Source: a bacterium (GTDB taxonomy: Bacteria; Patescibacteriota; 4484-211). Taken from it: 13,253 nt of DNA. Positions 1 to 6,077 of the stretch are shown here, piece by piece. Every line of letters begins with the position of its first letter. Position 1 is the first letter of the stretch. Made by a program: the position numbers and the translations under genes. The stretch spans positions 1-13,253 of the forward strand of contig JALUVT010000052.1 of assembly GCA_027020325.1 (NCBI GenBank), read 5' to 3'. The notes beneath the pieces are model-generated. The model was not told where the DNA came from and made no database searches. It worked only from the letters and a program-made list of their open reading frames with translations.

Positions 1-125
1 AAGTTGGACCAATAGAGCCAATTAAGAGCCAATAGCAGCAAAGCCAAACTTAAATAGGCCAAGGGAGAATGCCAGTAAAAGGCGGATTCTTTTTTGAGTA
101 ATGTTAACCACGGTTTAAGTTTCAT
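1..125 (-). CDS. ABC-2 type transporter permease, N-terminal fragment (GldF-like)
   Basis: This is the beginning of a gene that runs off the left edge; about 41 codons are visible, starting with ATG at 123-125. The fragment opens with a short basic amphipathic stretch (MKLKPWLTLLKKES) followed by SPLAY and a leucine-rich hydrophobic segment. That is the usual N-terminus of ABC-2/GldF-type permeases, which have a cytoplasmic helix and then a first membrane span. The start overlaps the last 11 bases of the upstream ATPase gene in another frame, a layout typical of translationally coupled ATPase-permease pairs. The protein would form the membrane channel driven by that ATPase. Its substrate cannot be read from this fragment. 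The call rests on the short N-terminus plus context. Confidence 0.72.
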   Translation of the reverse strand, partial: MKLKPWLTLLKKESAFYWHSPLAYLSLALLLLALNWLYWSN

Positions 126-855
126 TTTTGATTTTATTCCCATCTTGATCCTCTTCTTCCTGAGTTAGTTGATGAAAAACATCTTCCAATTTCTTTCGTC
201 CGCCACGGGTTAATTCTTTTAAAGTTCCTTCGGCAACCAAACGACCGCGATTAATAATCACGATCCGACTGCAGGTTGCTTCAACTTCAGAAAGAATATG
301 GGTCGAAAGAATCACTGTTTTTTTCTCTCCCAATTCTTTAATCAACTGGCGAATTTCTAAAATCTGGTTGGGATCGAGTCCTGAAGTAGGTTCATCTAAA
401 ATCAAGAGAGCGGGGTCGTGAAGCAGGGCCGCGGCCAACCCGACCCGTTGGCGATAACCTTTGGAGAGGGTATTGATGTTTTGTCTCCAGACCTCTTTTA
501 GCCCACAGCGAGCGACTAACTCGTCAAATGCCGTTCCTTTTTCCACTCCCCGCACCCCGGCAATAAATTGCAGATATTCACCAACGCGGAAAAAGGGATA
601 AAGAGGATTGTCTTCGGGTAAATAACCGATCATCCTTTTTACAGCCAAAGGATTTTCGGCCACGCGGTAAGATCCAACTTTAATTGACCCCCTATCCGGG
701 GCTAGATAACCCGTAATCAAACGCATTGTTGTTGTTTTACCCGCCCCATTAGGGCCTAAAAAACCCAATATTTCTCCCCGCGCTACACTTAAACTTAATT
801 CTCGCACCGCATAAGTTGCGCCAAATTTTTTACTCACTTGCTCTAACTCCAACAT
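115..855 (-). CDS. ABC transporter ATP-binding protein, GldA/CcmA-like
   Basis: Cytoplasmic ATPase subunit of an ABC-2 type exporter, 246 aa. The nucleotide-binding domain is complete: Walker A GPNGAGKT at residues 34-41, signature LSKGY at 130-134, Walker B LLILDEP at 150-156 with the D-loop SGLD following, and switch His186 in STH. YLPEDNPLY at the Q-loop position (about 78-86) resembles gliding-type GldA and multidrug ABC-2 ATPases. The last 30 residues are a charged acidic tail. The gene lies 24 bp behind tRNA-Leu(GAG), and its 3' end overlaps the permease start by 11 bp. No Shine-Dalgarno sequence precedes the ATG at 853-855, and no convincing promoter was found, so it may be read through from rpsD and the tRNA. 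The transported substrate is unknown; the Gld resemblance does not imply gliding. Confidence 0.9.
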   Translation of the reverse strand: MLELEQVSKKFGATYAVRELSLSVARGEILGFLGPNGAGKTTTMRLITGYLAPDRGSIKVGSYRVAENPLAVKRMIGYLPEDNPLYPFFRVGEYLQFIAGVRGVEKGTAFDELVARCGLKEVWRQNINTLSKGYRQRVGLAAALLHDPALLILDEPTSGLDPNQILEIRQLIKELGEKKTVILSTHILSEVEATCSRIVIINRGRLVAEGTLKELTRGGRKKLEDVFHQLTQEEEDQDGNKIKNET

Positions 856-879
856 TAGACTTAAATTTATTTGTTAAAC

Positions 880-968
880 TGGTGCCACGGGGGAGACTTG
901 AACTCCCACGGGAGATTAGTCCCACAACCTCCTCAAGGTTGCGCGTCTGCCAATTCCGCCACCGTGGC
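880..968 (-). tRNA. tRNA-Leu (anticodon GAG)
   Basis: The acceptor stem pairs GCCACGG (962-968 region) with CCGTGGC, followed by discriminator A and an encoded CCA at 880-882. The anticodon arm is CAACC-TTGAGGA-GGTTG, giving anticodon GAG. A long class II variable arm and a T-arm with loop TTCAAGT are present, as expected for leucine. It lies 31 bp downstream of rpsD and 24 bp upstream of the ABC ATPase gene on the same strand. It may be excised from a longer rpsD-tRNA-ABC transcript, because no clear separate promoter is visible in the AT-rich 31-bp spacer. Confidence 0.96.
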
Positions 969-999
969 TCAAAAAATAATTTTTCAATAAACTAGCTAA

Positions 1000-1569
1000 T
1001 TAGCGCGAATAAAACTCAATAATTAAATTCGTATCAACATCATCCCGCAAATCCCCTTCCGCTAATTCCCGCAAAACACGGCCCACGCTTCCTTGCCGCT
1101 CCAACCACGCCGGCAAGGCTGAAGGATCCTGTTTTTTCAAAGACTCTTGAACAAAAGCATTTTCCTGCATCCGTGGTTGTAAACTAATTACCTCACCCGG
1201 TCGGACACGATAAGAAGGCCGGTCAACAACTTTACCGTTAACCAAAACATGCCCATGAACAACTAACTGCCGCGCCTGAGGGCGAGTTTTGGCAAATCCG
1301 AGCCGATAAACAACATTATCGAGGCGCTTTTCCAAAAGAGCCAACAGAACTTCGCCACTATTGGTTGCTGAATTCATCGCCTCTTGAACATAACGGCGGA
1401 ATTGTTTTTCCAAAACCCCGTAAATAAATTTCAAACGCTGCTTTTCTTCCAAACGAATTCCGTAATCGGACTTCCGCCGCCGCATTTGTTGCTTAAAATC
1501 AGGCGGAGTGTCGGGCAAAAGCCCAAAGCGTTTAAGATATTTTTTGCGCGGACCTCGGTAGCGAGCCAT
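1000..1569 (-). CDS. rpsD: 30S ribosomal protein S4
   Basis: Primary 16S rRNA-binding protein that nucleates small-subunit assembly, 189 aa, slightly shorter than the usual 200-210. The N-terminus MARYRGPRKKYLKRFG, the central RRRKSDYGIRLEEKQRLK block and the S4 RNA-binding domain at about 79-140 (LEKRLDNVVYRLGFA, then TRPQARQLVVHGHVLVNGK) are characteristic. There are no cysteines, so this is the zinc-free form. The gene stands alone, not beside rpoA/rpsK/rplQ within this window, and is followed by tRNA-Leu(GAG). TATAAT lies 7 nt before the ATG with a 4/6 -35 at 17 bp, so its mRNA is probably leaderless. A 10-bp palindrome, GCTAATTAGC, covers the stop codon but has no U-tract and is not a terminator. 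Confidence 0.97.
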   Translation of the reverse strand: MARYRGPRKKYLKRFGLLPDTPPDFKQQMRRRKSDYGIRLEEKQRLKFIYGVLEKQFRRYVQEAMNSATNSGEVLLALLEKRLDNVVYRLGFAKTRPQARQLVVHGHVLVNGKVVDRPSYRVRPGEVISLQPRMQENAFVQESLKKQDPSALPAWLERQGSVGRVLRELAEGDLRDDVDTNLIIEFYSR

Positions 1570-1576
1570 GTTGCTT

Positions 1577-1605
1577 ATTATACAATAACTGCCCCAATCT
1601 GCCTA
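1577..1605 (-). promoter_or_regulatory. rpsD promoter, -10 7 nt from ATG
   Basis: Read on the minus strand: TAGGCA (1600-1605, 4/6 to TTGACA), a 17-bp spacer, then perfect TATAAT (1577-1582), 7 nt AAGCAAC and the rpsD ATG. Transcription starting about 7 nt after the -10 would begin at the start codon itself. Confidence 0.7.
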
Positions 1606-1624
1606 CCCCCCTAAAAAACAACAA

Positions 1625-1633
1625 TGCTAAAAT
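1625..1633 (+). promoter_or_regulatory. ipk promoter, extended -10 TGCTAAAAT
   Basis: An extended -10 (TGn followed by TAAAAT at 1628-1633) lies 8 nt before the ATG at 1642. No good -35 is present, which extended -10 promoters can tolerate. It shares the 72-bp divergent spacer with the rpsD promoter. Start-site prediction falls at 1640-1642, giving a leaderless or near-leaderless transcript. Confidence 0.55.
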
Positions 1634-1641
1634 AAAGTAAA

Positions 1642-2478
1642 ATGAAGTCGACAATTATTCTTCTTAAAATTGGAGGCAGTATCATTACTGATAAAAACAA
1701 ACCTTTAACCTTAAAACCAGCCCTCATTACGGATCTCGCCCGACAAATCAAAAAAGCTTTGAAAGAACAACCGCAACTGCAGCTAATTATCGGCAATGGC
1801 GGCGGGTCCTTTGCTCATTTTGCCGCCCAGAAATATCAATGGCAAAGAAAGGCCTTGGCAACAAGTAAAGAACATCTCTGGGGACAGGGGCAGGTTCAGG
1901 CAGCTGCTTCTCGACTCAACCATTACTGGCGTCAGGCCCTGCTCGCGGCAAAAATTCCTGTTTTTACTCTTCAACCTTCGGCTTTTTTACTCAGTAAAAA
2001 AGGGGAAATTAGCCAATTTTTTCTTTCTCCATTGCAATATTTATTACAACAAGGAGCAATTCCTTTAATTTACGGCGATATTCTGCTCGATCAAGAGAAG
2101 GGAGCCCATATTTTTTCCACGGAAAAATTATTCTTTTTTTTGGCTCAACAACTTCGCCGGCAAGGCTACCCCCTGCGGCAAATTATCCAGTTAACAGCAG
2201 TTGATGGTCTTTTTGATGATCAAGGAAAATTGGTCGCCCGTCTTACGGCCGCGGCGGCGGAAAAATGGTCTTTTTTTCAACCTGCGCCCAAAATTGATGT
2301 TACTGGAGGGATGGAACATAAACTAAAACAAGCCGCCTTTCTTGCCCGACAGGGAATTACAACACTAATTATCAACGGGAAAAAGGAAAATCGCCTCTAC
2401 CGAGCCCTTTGCGGGAAAGAAGTGCGCGGGACCGTAATTGTCCCGCCGGAAAATAATTTTGCTGCGTCGACAAAATAG
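1642..2478 (+). CDS. Isopentenyl phosphate kinase (amino acid kinase family)
   Basis: Predicted to phosphorylate isopentenyl phosphate to isopentenyl diphosphate with ATP, the last step of the alternative (archaeal-type) mevalonate route. The protein is 278 aa, near the usual 250-270. Visible motifs are the N-terminal KIGGSIITDK (residues 9-18), GGGSFAH at 53-59 whose His59 corresponds to the IPK-diagnostic catalytic histidine, QPSAF in the substrate region, YGDI, and KIDVTGGM near residue 217, which is typical of IPK rather than of glutamate or uridylate kinases. The residue before GGG is Asn (GNGGG), where many family members have His. No other isoprenoid gene lies in the window. The sufS gene follows after 16 bp. 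Fosfomycin kinase-like members share this fold, but His59 and DVTGGM favour IPK. Confidence 0.85.
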   Translation: MKSTIILLKIGGSIITDKNKPLTLKPALITDLARQIKKALKEQPQLQLIIGNGGGSFAHFAAQKYQWQRKALATSKEHLWGQGQVQAAASRLNHYWRQALLAAKIPVFTLQPSAFLLSKKGEISQFFLSPLQYLLQQGAIPLIYGDILLDQEKGAHIFSTEKLFFFLAQQLRRQGYPLRQIIQLTAVDGLFDDQGKLVARLTAAAAEKWSFFQPAPKIDVTGGMEHKLKQAAFLARQGITTLIINGKKENRLYRALCGKEVRGTVIVPPENNFAASTK

Positions 2479-2480
2479 TT

Positions 2481-2486
2481 TATAGT
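2481..2486 (+). promoter_or_regulatory. Possible -10 (TATAGT) of the cysteine desulfurase gene
   Basis: TATAGT lies in the 16-bp gap after the ipk stop, 8 nt before the next ATG. TTGCTG at 2459-2464, 16 bp upstream, is a poor -35 (3/6). It repeats the spacing seen at better promoters in this window but could be chance in AT-rich DNA, and ipk read-through may suffice. Confidence 0.3.
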
Positions 2487-2494
2487 AAATAAAG

Positions 2495-3718
2495 ATGAAG
2501 GGAAAAAAAGTTACCCTTTTGCGCCAGGATTTTCCTTTTTTGCAAAAAAAGAAGGGGGAGAAGAAACCAGTTTATTTCGATAATGCCTGCCAAAGTCTCC
2601 GCCCGGAGCCGGTAATTCAGGCAATCAATGAATATTACCGCGATTATCCCGGCTGTGCCGGACGCAGTGCCCACCGCATTGGCGAAGAAGTAAGTCGAGC
2701 CGTCGCCGCGGCCCGAAAGAAAATTGCCCGTTTTCTCCGTGTTCAACACGAAGAAGAAATTATTTTTACCCGCAACACAACCGAAGGAATTAATCTTGTT
2801 GCCCAAAGCTGGCCCTGGCAAGAAGGGGATCGAGTTTTAATCAGTGATAAAGAACATAATTCCAATCTCCTTCCTTGGCTGCGGTTACAAAAACAAAAAA
2901 TCATTCAGCTCGATGTTGTTCCGAGCACAGAGGATAATCAACTTGACCTGAACCGCTGGGAGGAAGTTCTGCGGCAAAAAAAAGTCCGTCTGATTAGTGT
3001 CGGGTTCACCTCCAATCTTGACGGCGTTACAATTCCCGCCGCGGAATTAATCAAGCTCGCCCACGACTACGGAGCTTTGGTCCTCTTAGACGGAGCGCAA
3101 ACCGTGCCCCACCAACAACTCAATTTAGCAAAATTAGGAGTTGATTTTCTCGCTTTTTCCGGTCACAAAATGTTGGGGCCTTCGGGGACGGGAGTTCTTT
3201 ATGCGCGGCGGGAATTACTCGAGCAAATGAATCCCTTTCTTTTAGGAGGAGAAACTGTTGCCCGCTCCACTTATCAGGACTACACTCTTCTCCCCCCGCC
3301 GGAAAAATTTGAAGCCGGATTACAAAATTATGCCGGGATTATCGGTCTTGGCGCCGCAGTTGAATATCTGGAAAAAGTAGGGTTTGATTTTATTCAAAAA
3401 CAAGAAGAAGAACTAAATTCTTTTTTAACCGCACAATTACAGCAAATACCGCAACTGCAAATTATTGGTCCCGCTGATCCTCGGCAACGGGGAGGGATTA
3501 TAAGCTTTTATCTTCCACAAATCAGTGCTTCCCAACTGGCCCTAATCCTTGATAGCAGTCACTGGATCATGGTCCGGGCCGGACAGCACTGCGTTCATTC
3601 CTGGTTTGCAGCGCGAAAAATTCCCGCGACTTTACGCATCTCTCTTTACTTTTATAATACGCGAGAGGAAGCAGAAATCTTTCTCCAAGCTTTACAGCAA
3701 ACCCTAAAAATATTATAA
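2495..3718 (+). CDS. Cysteine desulfurase, SufS-type (class V aminotransferase fold)
   Basis: PLP enzyme that removes sulfur from L-cysteine as a persulfide for Fe-S clusters, tRNA thiolation or other thio-products; 407 aa, the normal SufS length. Features in order: YFDNACQSLRPEPV at the N-terminus (residues 27-40), HNSNLLPW (121-128), the PLP-contacting D199-x-A-Q, the Schiff-base lysine K225 in SGHKMLGPSGTGVLY, and the catalytic cysteine C366 in RAGQHC, whose position is close to that of group II (SufS/CsdA) enzymes. Arg381 in LRIS fits the substrate carboxylate-binding arginine. No SufBCD, SufU or IscU gene is nearby, so the sulfur acceptor is not shown. The end of the gene contains the likely promoter of the following thioredoxin-like gene. 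Confidence 0.9.
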   Translation: MKGKKVTLLRQDFPFLQKKKGEKKPVYFDNACQSLRPEPVIQAINEYYRDYPGCAGRSAHRIGEEVSRAVAAARKKIARFLRVQHEEEIIFTRNTTEGINLVAQSWPWQEGDRVLISDKEHNSNLLPWLRLQKQKIIQLDVVPSTEDNQLDLNRWEEVLRQKKVRLISVGFTSNLDGVTIPAAELIKLAHDYGALVLLDGAQTVPHQQLNLAKLGVDFLAFSGHKMLGPSGTGVLYARRELLEQMNPFLLGGETVARSTYQDYTLLPPPEKFEAGLQNYAGIIGLGAAVEYLEKVGFDFIQKQEEELNSFLTAQLQQIPQLQIIGPADPRQRGGIISFYLPQISASQLALILDSSHWIMVRAGQHCVHSWFAARKIPATLRISLYFYNTREEAEIFLQALQQTLKIL

Positions 3719-3719
3719 A
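3691..3719 (+). promoter_or_regulatory. Promoter of the DsbA-like gene, inside the sufS 3' end
   Basis: TTTACA (3691-3696, 5/6 to TTGACA), a 17-bp spacer and TATAAA (3714-3719, 5/6) lie within the last codons and stop of the desulfurase gene. Seven nt separate the -10 from the ATG at 3727. Both the fit and the spacing are good, and the start site would coincide with the start codon. Confidence 0.65.
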
Positions 3720-3726
3720 ACTAGCT

Positions 3727-4653
3727 ATGGTTTGTTTGCTGGCCTTTTTTTTCCTCGCTCTCTTAAGCCTCTTCAGTGCTACTCATCGTCCTTTATTAAA
3801 AGAGGCTTGGCTTTGCCTCCGCCGCCGTTTGACCCTCCGTCCCTGTGAAACCCGCTTTGATGAAAAAATAAAAGCCCGTATTTTAGGACGAGTCATCACA
3901 CGCTCTCCCTTTGCCGCCCGTTTTCTTAACCGCTATTTTGAGTTGTTGAGTTTTCTTTTTTTCTTCTTTTTTCTTTTCAATATTTTTCTTGCTCTGCGCG
4001 GAATTTATAACTATTATCTTTATGGCAGCTGCAACGGCTTGAACAAAGAAGGTTTTTGTCTTTTTGATCCCCACGGCGAAAATAACCAAGTTTCTCAATT
4101 AGCCCAGAGCTGTTCCACCGAGCCCCCCAACCCGGAAAAAATAGATTTTTCTTTTTTGGAAAACGAAAAAAATTCTCTTCCGCAAACTAATCCCGTCAGT
4201 AAGGACGAAATTATTTTTGTTGGCTGTTATAATTGTCCTTATTCCCGCCGCGCCTATCCCTCGATCCGGCAATTGGCCAAGAAAACTAAGGCCAATTTAG
4301 TCTTTATTCATCTTCCGACCAAGAGGGAAACGGAATATCTTAGCTCTTATCTTTACTGTCTCAACCAAATTGCCCCCGACCGTTTCTGGGCGACCAATGA
4401 TCTTCTTTTTCAACAAGAACCGACAAAAATTGGTGATGAAGCTACAGTGCGTTCATTATTACAAGAACAAAGCTGGGATCTCGCGGCGATTGATCAATGC
4501 CGCCAAGAAGAAAAAACAAAAAATGCGGTTCAGGATTTGAACCAAGCTCTGGCAATTAGCGGAATTTACGGAACTCCGACCATCCGCATCAACGGCACCA
4601 TCTTTGTCGGCCCTAAACCCGAACGCGTCTACGCCCGCGCTCTAAAGAAATAA
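3727..4653 (+). CDS. Membrane-anchored thioredoxin-fold (DsbA-like) protein
   Basis: A 308-aa protein with two membrane spans (about 1-17 and 72-97) around a strongly basic loop, then a thioredoxin-like domain from about residue 160 to the end. By the positive-inside rule the loop is cytoplasmic and the thioredoxin domain faces outside. The active-site motif is C167-Y-N-C170 in FVGCYNCPYSRRAYPS, with the cis-proline loop GTPT at 282-285 (P284), as in DsbA/DsbD-type thiol oxidoreductases. Three extra cysteines, C102, C111 and C129, lie in the linker after the second span, and C211 and C258 lie inside the domain. The probable role is making or isomerising disulfides in exported proteins. No VKOR or DsbB partner is visible. 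The 3' end overlaps the convergent LOG gene by 12 bp. Fold and active site are clear; the exact activity is not. Confidence 0.8.
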   Translation: MVCLLAFFFLALLSLFSATHRPLLKEAWLCLRRRLTLRPCETRFDEKIKARILGRVITRSPFAARFLNRYFELLSFLFFFFFLFNIFLALRGIYNYYLYGSCNGLNKEGFCLFDPHGENNQVSQLAQSCSTEPPNPEKIDFSFLENEKNSLPQTNPVSKDEIIFVGCYNCPYSRRAYPSIRQLAKKTKANLVFIHLPTKRETEYLSSYLYCLNQIAPDRFWATNDLLFQQEPTKIGDEATVRSLLQEQSWDLAAIDQCRQEEKTKNAVQDLNQALAISGIYGTPTIRINGTIFVGPKPERVYARALKK

Positions 4654-5265
4654 CTTTCCTTCGGGATCATCTTCCCCGGGGTGATGATGCAAAGAAGCCT
4701 TGGCCCGCCACTGCTTTTCATAATCTTCGAGCAATTGCAGGACCGCGGCTGGTTCTTCCACCAGATGCAAAACTTTTCGCGCTTCCGGACGGATAAAAAG
4801 CTCTTCTTCCAACACCCGCAAAATTCGGTCCCAAAAACGGCCAAAAAGCAAAAGGGGCTTGTGATGACCATAATATAAACGCGCCAACCCCCAAGCCATT
4901 CCCAACTCCGACAAAGTTCCTGTTCCACCCTTAAAAATCACATAGGCCTGGCCTAACTCAAGGAGGTGCTTAACGCGCAAAATATAATTGGGTTCATCAA
5001 TTTCTTCATCGGCCTGATTTTCCTGATCCTGGCCTTCAAAAGCAGTAGCCCAGCGCGGTGTAAAATTAACGGCAATTGAATGTCCACCCCCGTCCCGCGC
5101 CCCTTTAGTTGCCGCCAACATCACGCCCGGCCCGCCCCCGTTAACAACGGTCCGCCCCGACTGCGCCAACAAACGGGCTGTTTCATAGACTGCTTTAAAT
5201 TCTTGACTCTGGGGAGAAATTTCTGCAGAACCAAAAAGGGTTACCCGAGCGATTACTGGTGTCAT
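4642..5265 (-). CDS. LOG-family (SLOG/Rossmann) putative nucleotide-processing protein
   Basis: A 207-aa Rossmann-like protein of the LOG/'lysine decarboxylase-like' superfamily, whose characterised members cleave ribose-5'-monophosphate from cytokinin nucleotides or bind nucleotides. Visible: RVTLFGSAEI (7-16), NGGGPGVMLAATKGA (42-56), R96-V-K-H where the family has its catalytic arginine, and KGGTGTLSELG (112-122) corresponding to PGGxGTxxE. Proline is replaced by lysine at 112 and Glu120 is retained. The C-terminal tail carries a His run (HHH, 193-195). The ATG at 5263-5265 is preferred over a longer TTG frame starting at 5301, because that TTG is the first triplet of a -35 box and the promoter's -10 ends 7 nt before this ATG. 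The substrate is unknown. Confidence 0.8.
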   Translation of the reverse strand: MTPVIARVTLFGSAEISPQSQEFKAVYETARLLAQSGRTVVNGGGPGVMLAATKGARDGGGHSIAVNFTPRWATAFEGQDQENQADEEIDEPNYILRVKHLLELGQAYVIFKGGTGTLSELGMAWGLARLYYGHHKPLLLFGRFWDRILRVLEEELFIRPEARKVLHLVEEPAAVLQLLEDYEKQWRAKASLHHHPGEDDPEGKLFL

Positions 5266-5272
5266 AGACAAA

Positions 5273-5301
5273 ATAATACCACTTTCTGAACTCCGACTCA
5301 A
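5273..5301 (-). promoter_or_regulatory. LOG gene promoter, extended -10, 7 nt from ATG
   Basis: Read on the minus strand: TTGAGT (5296-5301, 4/6), a 17-bp spacer ending TGG, then TATTAT (5273-5278, 5/6), so the -10 is also extended (TGn). Seven nt, TTTGTCT, separate it from the ATG at 5265. This supports the shorter start and a leaderless transcript. Confidence 0.65.
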
Positions 5302-5588
5302 CTTGGTACAGGATCATAGTTTCGTTAATATTCAATTCCTCCCGCTAAAATTAGCCACTATCAAGGCCTACTCCATCTTCCGCAAAAAAACTCAACCCGG
5401 TAATTCTCCACTTTCTCGAAAAGGCTGATGAATGAGGTGTTCTTTTTTGAAAGAGCGCTGTTAATTTAATTGCTAATACTTTTTCGAATTTAGCGCCCCC
5501 TCAGTGTATTTAAACCCTCAGAGATAATTTTTATTAAATTTGTTTTTTCTTAAAACCTAAGCAGAGCGGGGGGTGAGAAAAGGGAAAT

Positions 5589-5620
5589 TTGACAAAAATT
5601 AATCAATCTGCCAGCATAAA
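5589..5620 (+). promoter_or_regulatory. Possible rpiB promoter (perfect TTGACA)
   Basis: A perfect -35, TTGACA (5589-5594), is followed by CATAAA (5615-5620), 7 nt before the ATG at 5628. The 20-bp spacer is longer than the usual 16-18 and the -10 is weak, so the pairing is uncertain. The -10 to ATG distance matches that of the other promoters here. Confidence 0.4.
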
Positions 5621-5627
5621 GAAAAAA

Positions 5628-6077
5628 ATGAGGGAAAAAATTTTTCTCGGTGCAGACCACGCTGGTTTTGCTCTCAAGGAAAAAATAAAAACAAAACTCC
5701 AAGAACAAGGCCTGGTTGTTGAAGATCTAGGCAATGACCACTGGGATCCCGCGGACGATTTTCCGGACTTTGCTTTTGCTGTTGCCGAACGAGTGGCTCA
5801 AGAAAAGGGGCGGGGGATTCTTTTTTGTGCTTCCGGAGTGGGAATGTGTATTGCGGCCAACAAAGTCCGCGGCATCCGCGCTGTTAACGCCTCCAACCGT
5901 TGGCTAGCCCTTCATTCTCGCCGCGATGATAATACCAATATTCTCTGCCTGCCGGCAGCGCAATTAACCGAAAAAGAAGCCGCCGCAATTATCAATCTTT
6001 GGCTCAAGACGCCCTTCAGCAAGGAAAAACGGTTCCGGCGGCGGCTGAAAAAAATTGAACAGCGGGAAGGAAAATGA
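5628..6077 (+). CDS. rpiB: Ribose-5-phosphate isomerase B family (RpiB/LacAB)
   Basis: Predicted to interconvert ribose 5-phosphate and ribulose 5-phosphate in the cytoplasm, 149 aa from this start. Visible: FLGADHAGFALKE (6-18) with the Asp10-His11 pair, Gly-Asn-Asp loop (35-37), and the catalytic-base cysteine C67 in FCASGVGMCIAANK followed by R81-G-I-R. Where E. coli RpiB-like sequences read SREHNDAN, this protein reads SRRDDNTN (97-104), replacing the conserved active-site histidine with Asp. A basic C-terminal helix ends the protein. The ATG at 5628 places the first beta strand at the N-terminus as usual; a TTG at 5589 would add 13 residues but falls in a TTGACA box. It overlaps rpe by 4 bp (ATGA), which supports a shared pentose-phosphate role. 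Confidence 0.88.
   Translation: MREKIFLGADHAGFALKEKIKTKLQEQGLVVEDLGNDHWDPADDFPDFAFAVAERVAQEKGRGILFCASGVGMCIAANKVRGIRAVNASNRWLALHSRRDDNTNILCLPAAQLTEKEAAAIINLWLKTPFSKEKRFRRRLKKIEQREGK

Larger units (their letters stand above)
5266..5627. other. Intergenic region of about 362 nt, no gene recognised
   Basis: This divergent spacer is the longest non-coding stretch in the window. Its left end holds the LOG promoter and its right end a TTGACA box at 5589-5594 before rpiB. Between them I see no ORF of credible composition, no tRNA, and none of the conserved cores of RNase P RNA, tmRNA or SRP RNA that I could look for by eye. Small structures include GCTAAAATTAGC (5344-5355), CCCTCAG repeated 19 nt apart around 5500, and T-rich runs on the plus strand. 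It could hide a small RNA or a 5' regulatory leader, but nothing in it proves that. Confidence 0.6.

Noticed and set aside
995..1004. Palindrome GCTAATTAGC at the rpsD stop codon
   Set aside because: Only 10 bp, no loop and no following T-run; not a terminator and likely chance in AT-rich DNA.
5266..5346. Minus-strand TTG frame preceded by GGGAGG near 5335, running into the LOG gene out of frame
   Set aside because: It has a Shine-Dalgarno-like sequence, but most of the 46 codons overlap LOG in another frame and the product resembles nothing; the LOG frame is well supported.
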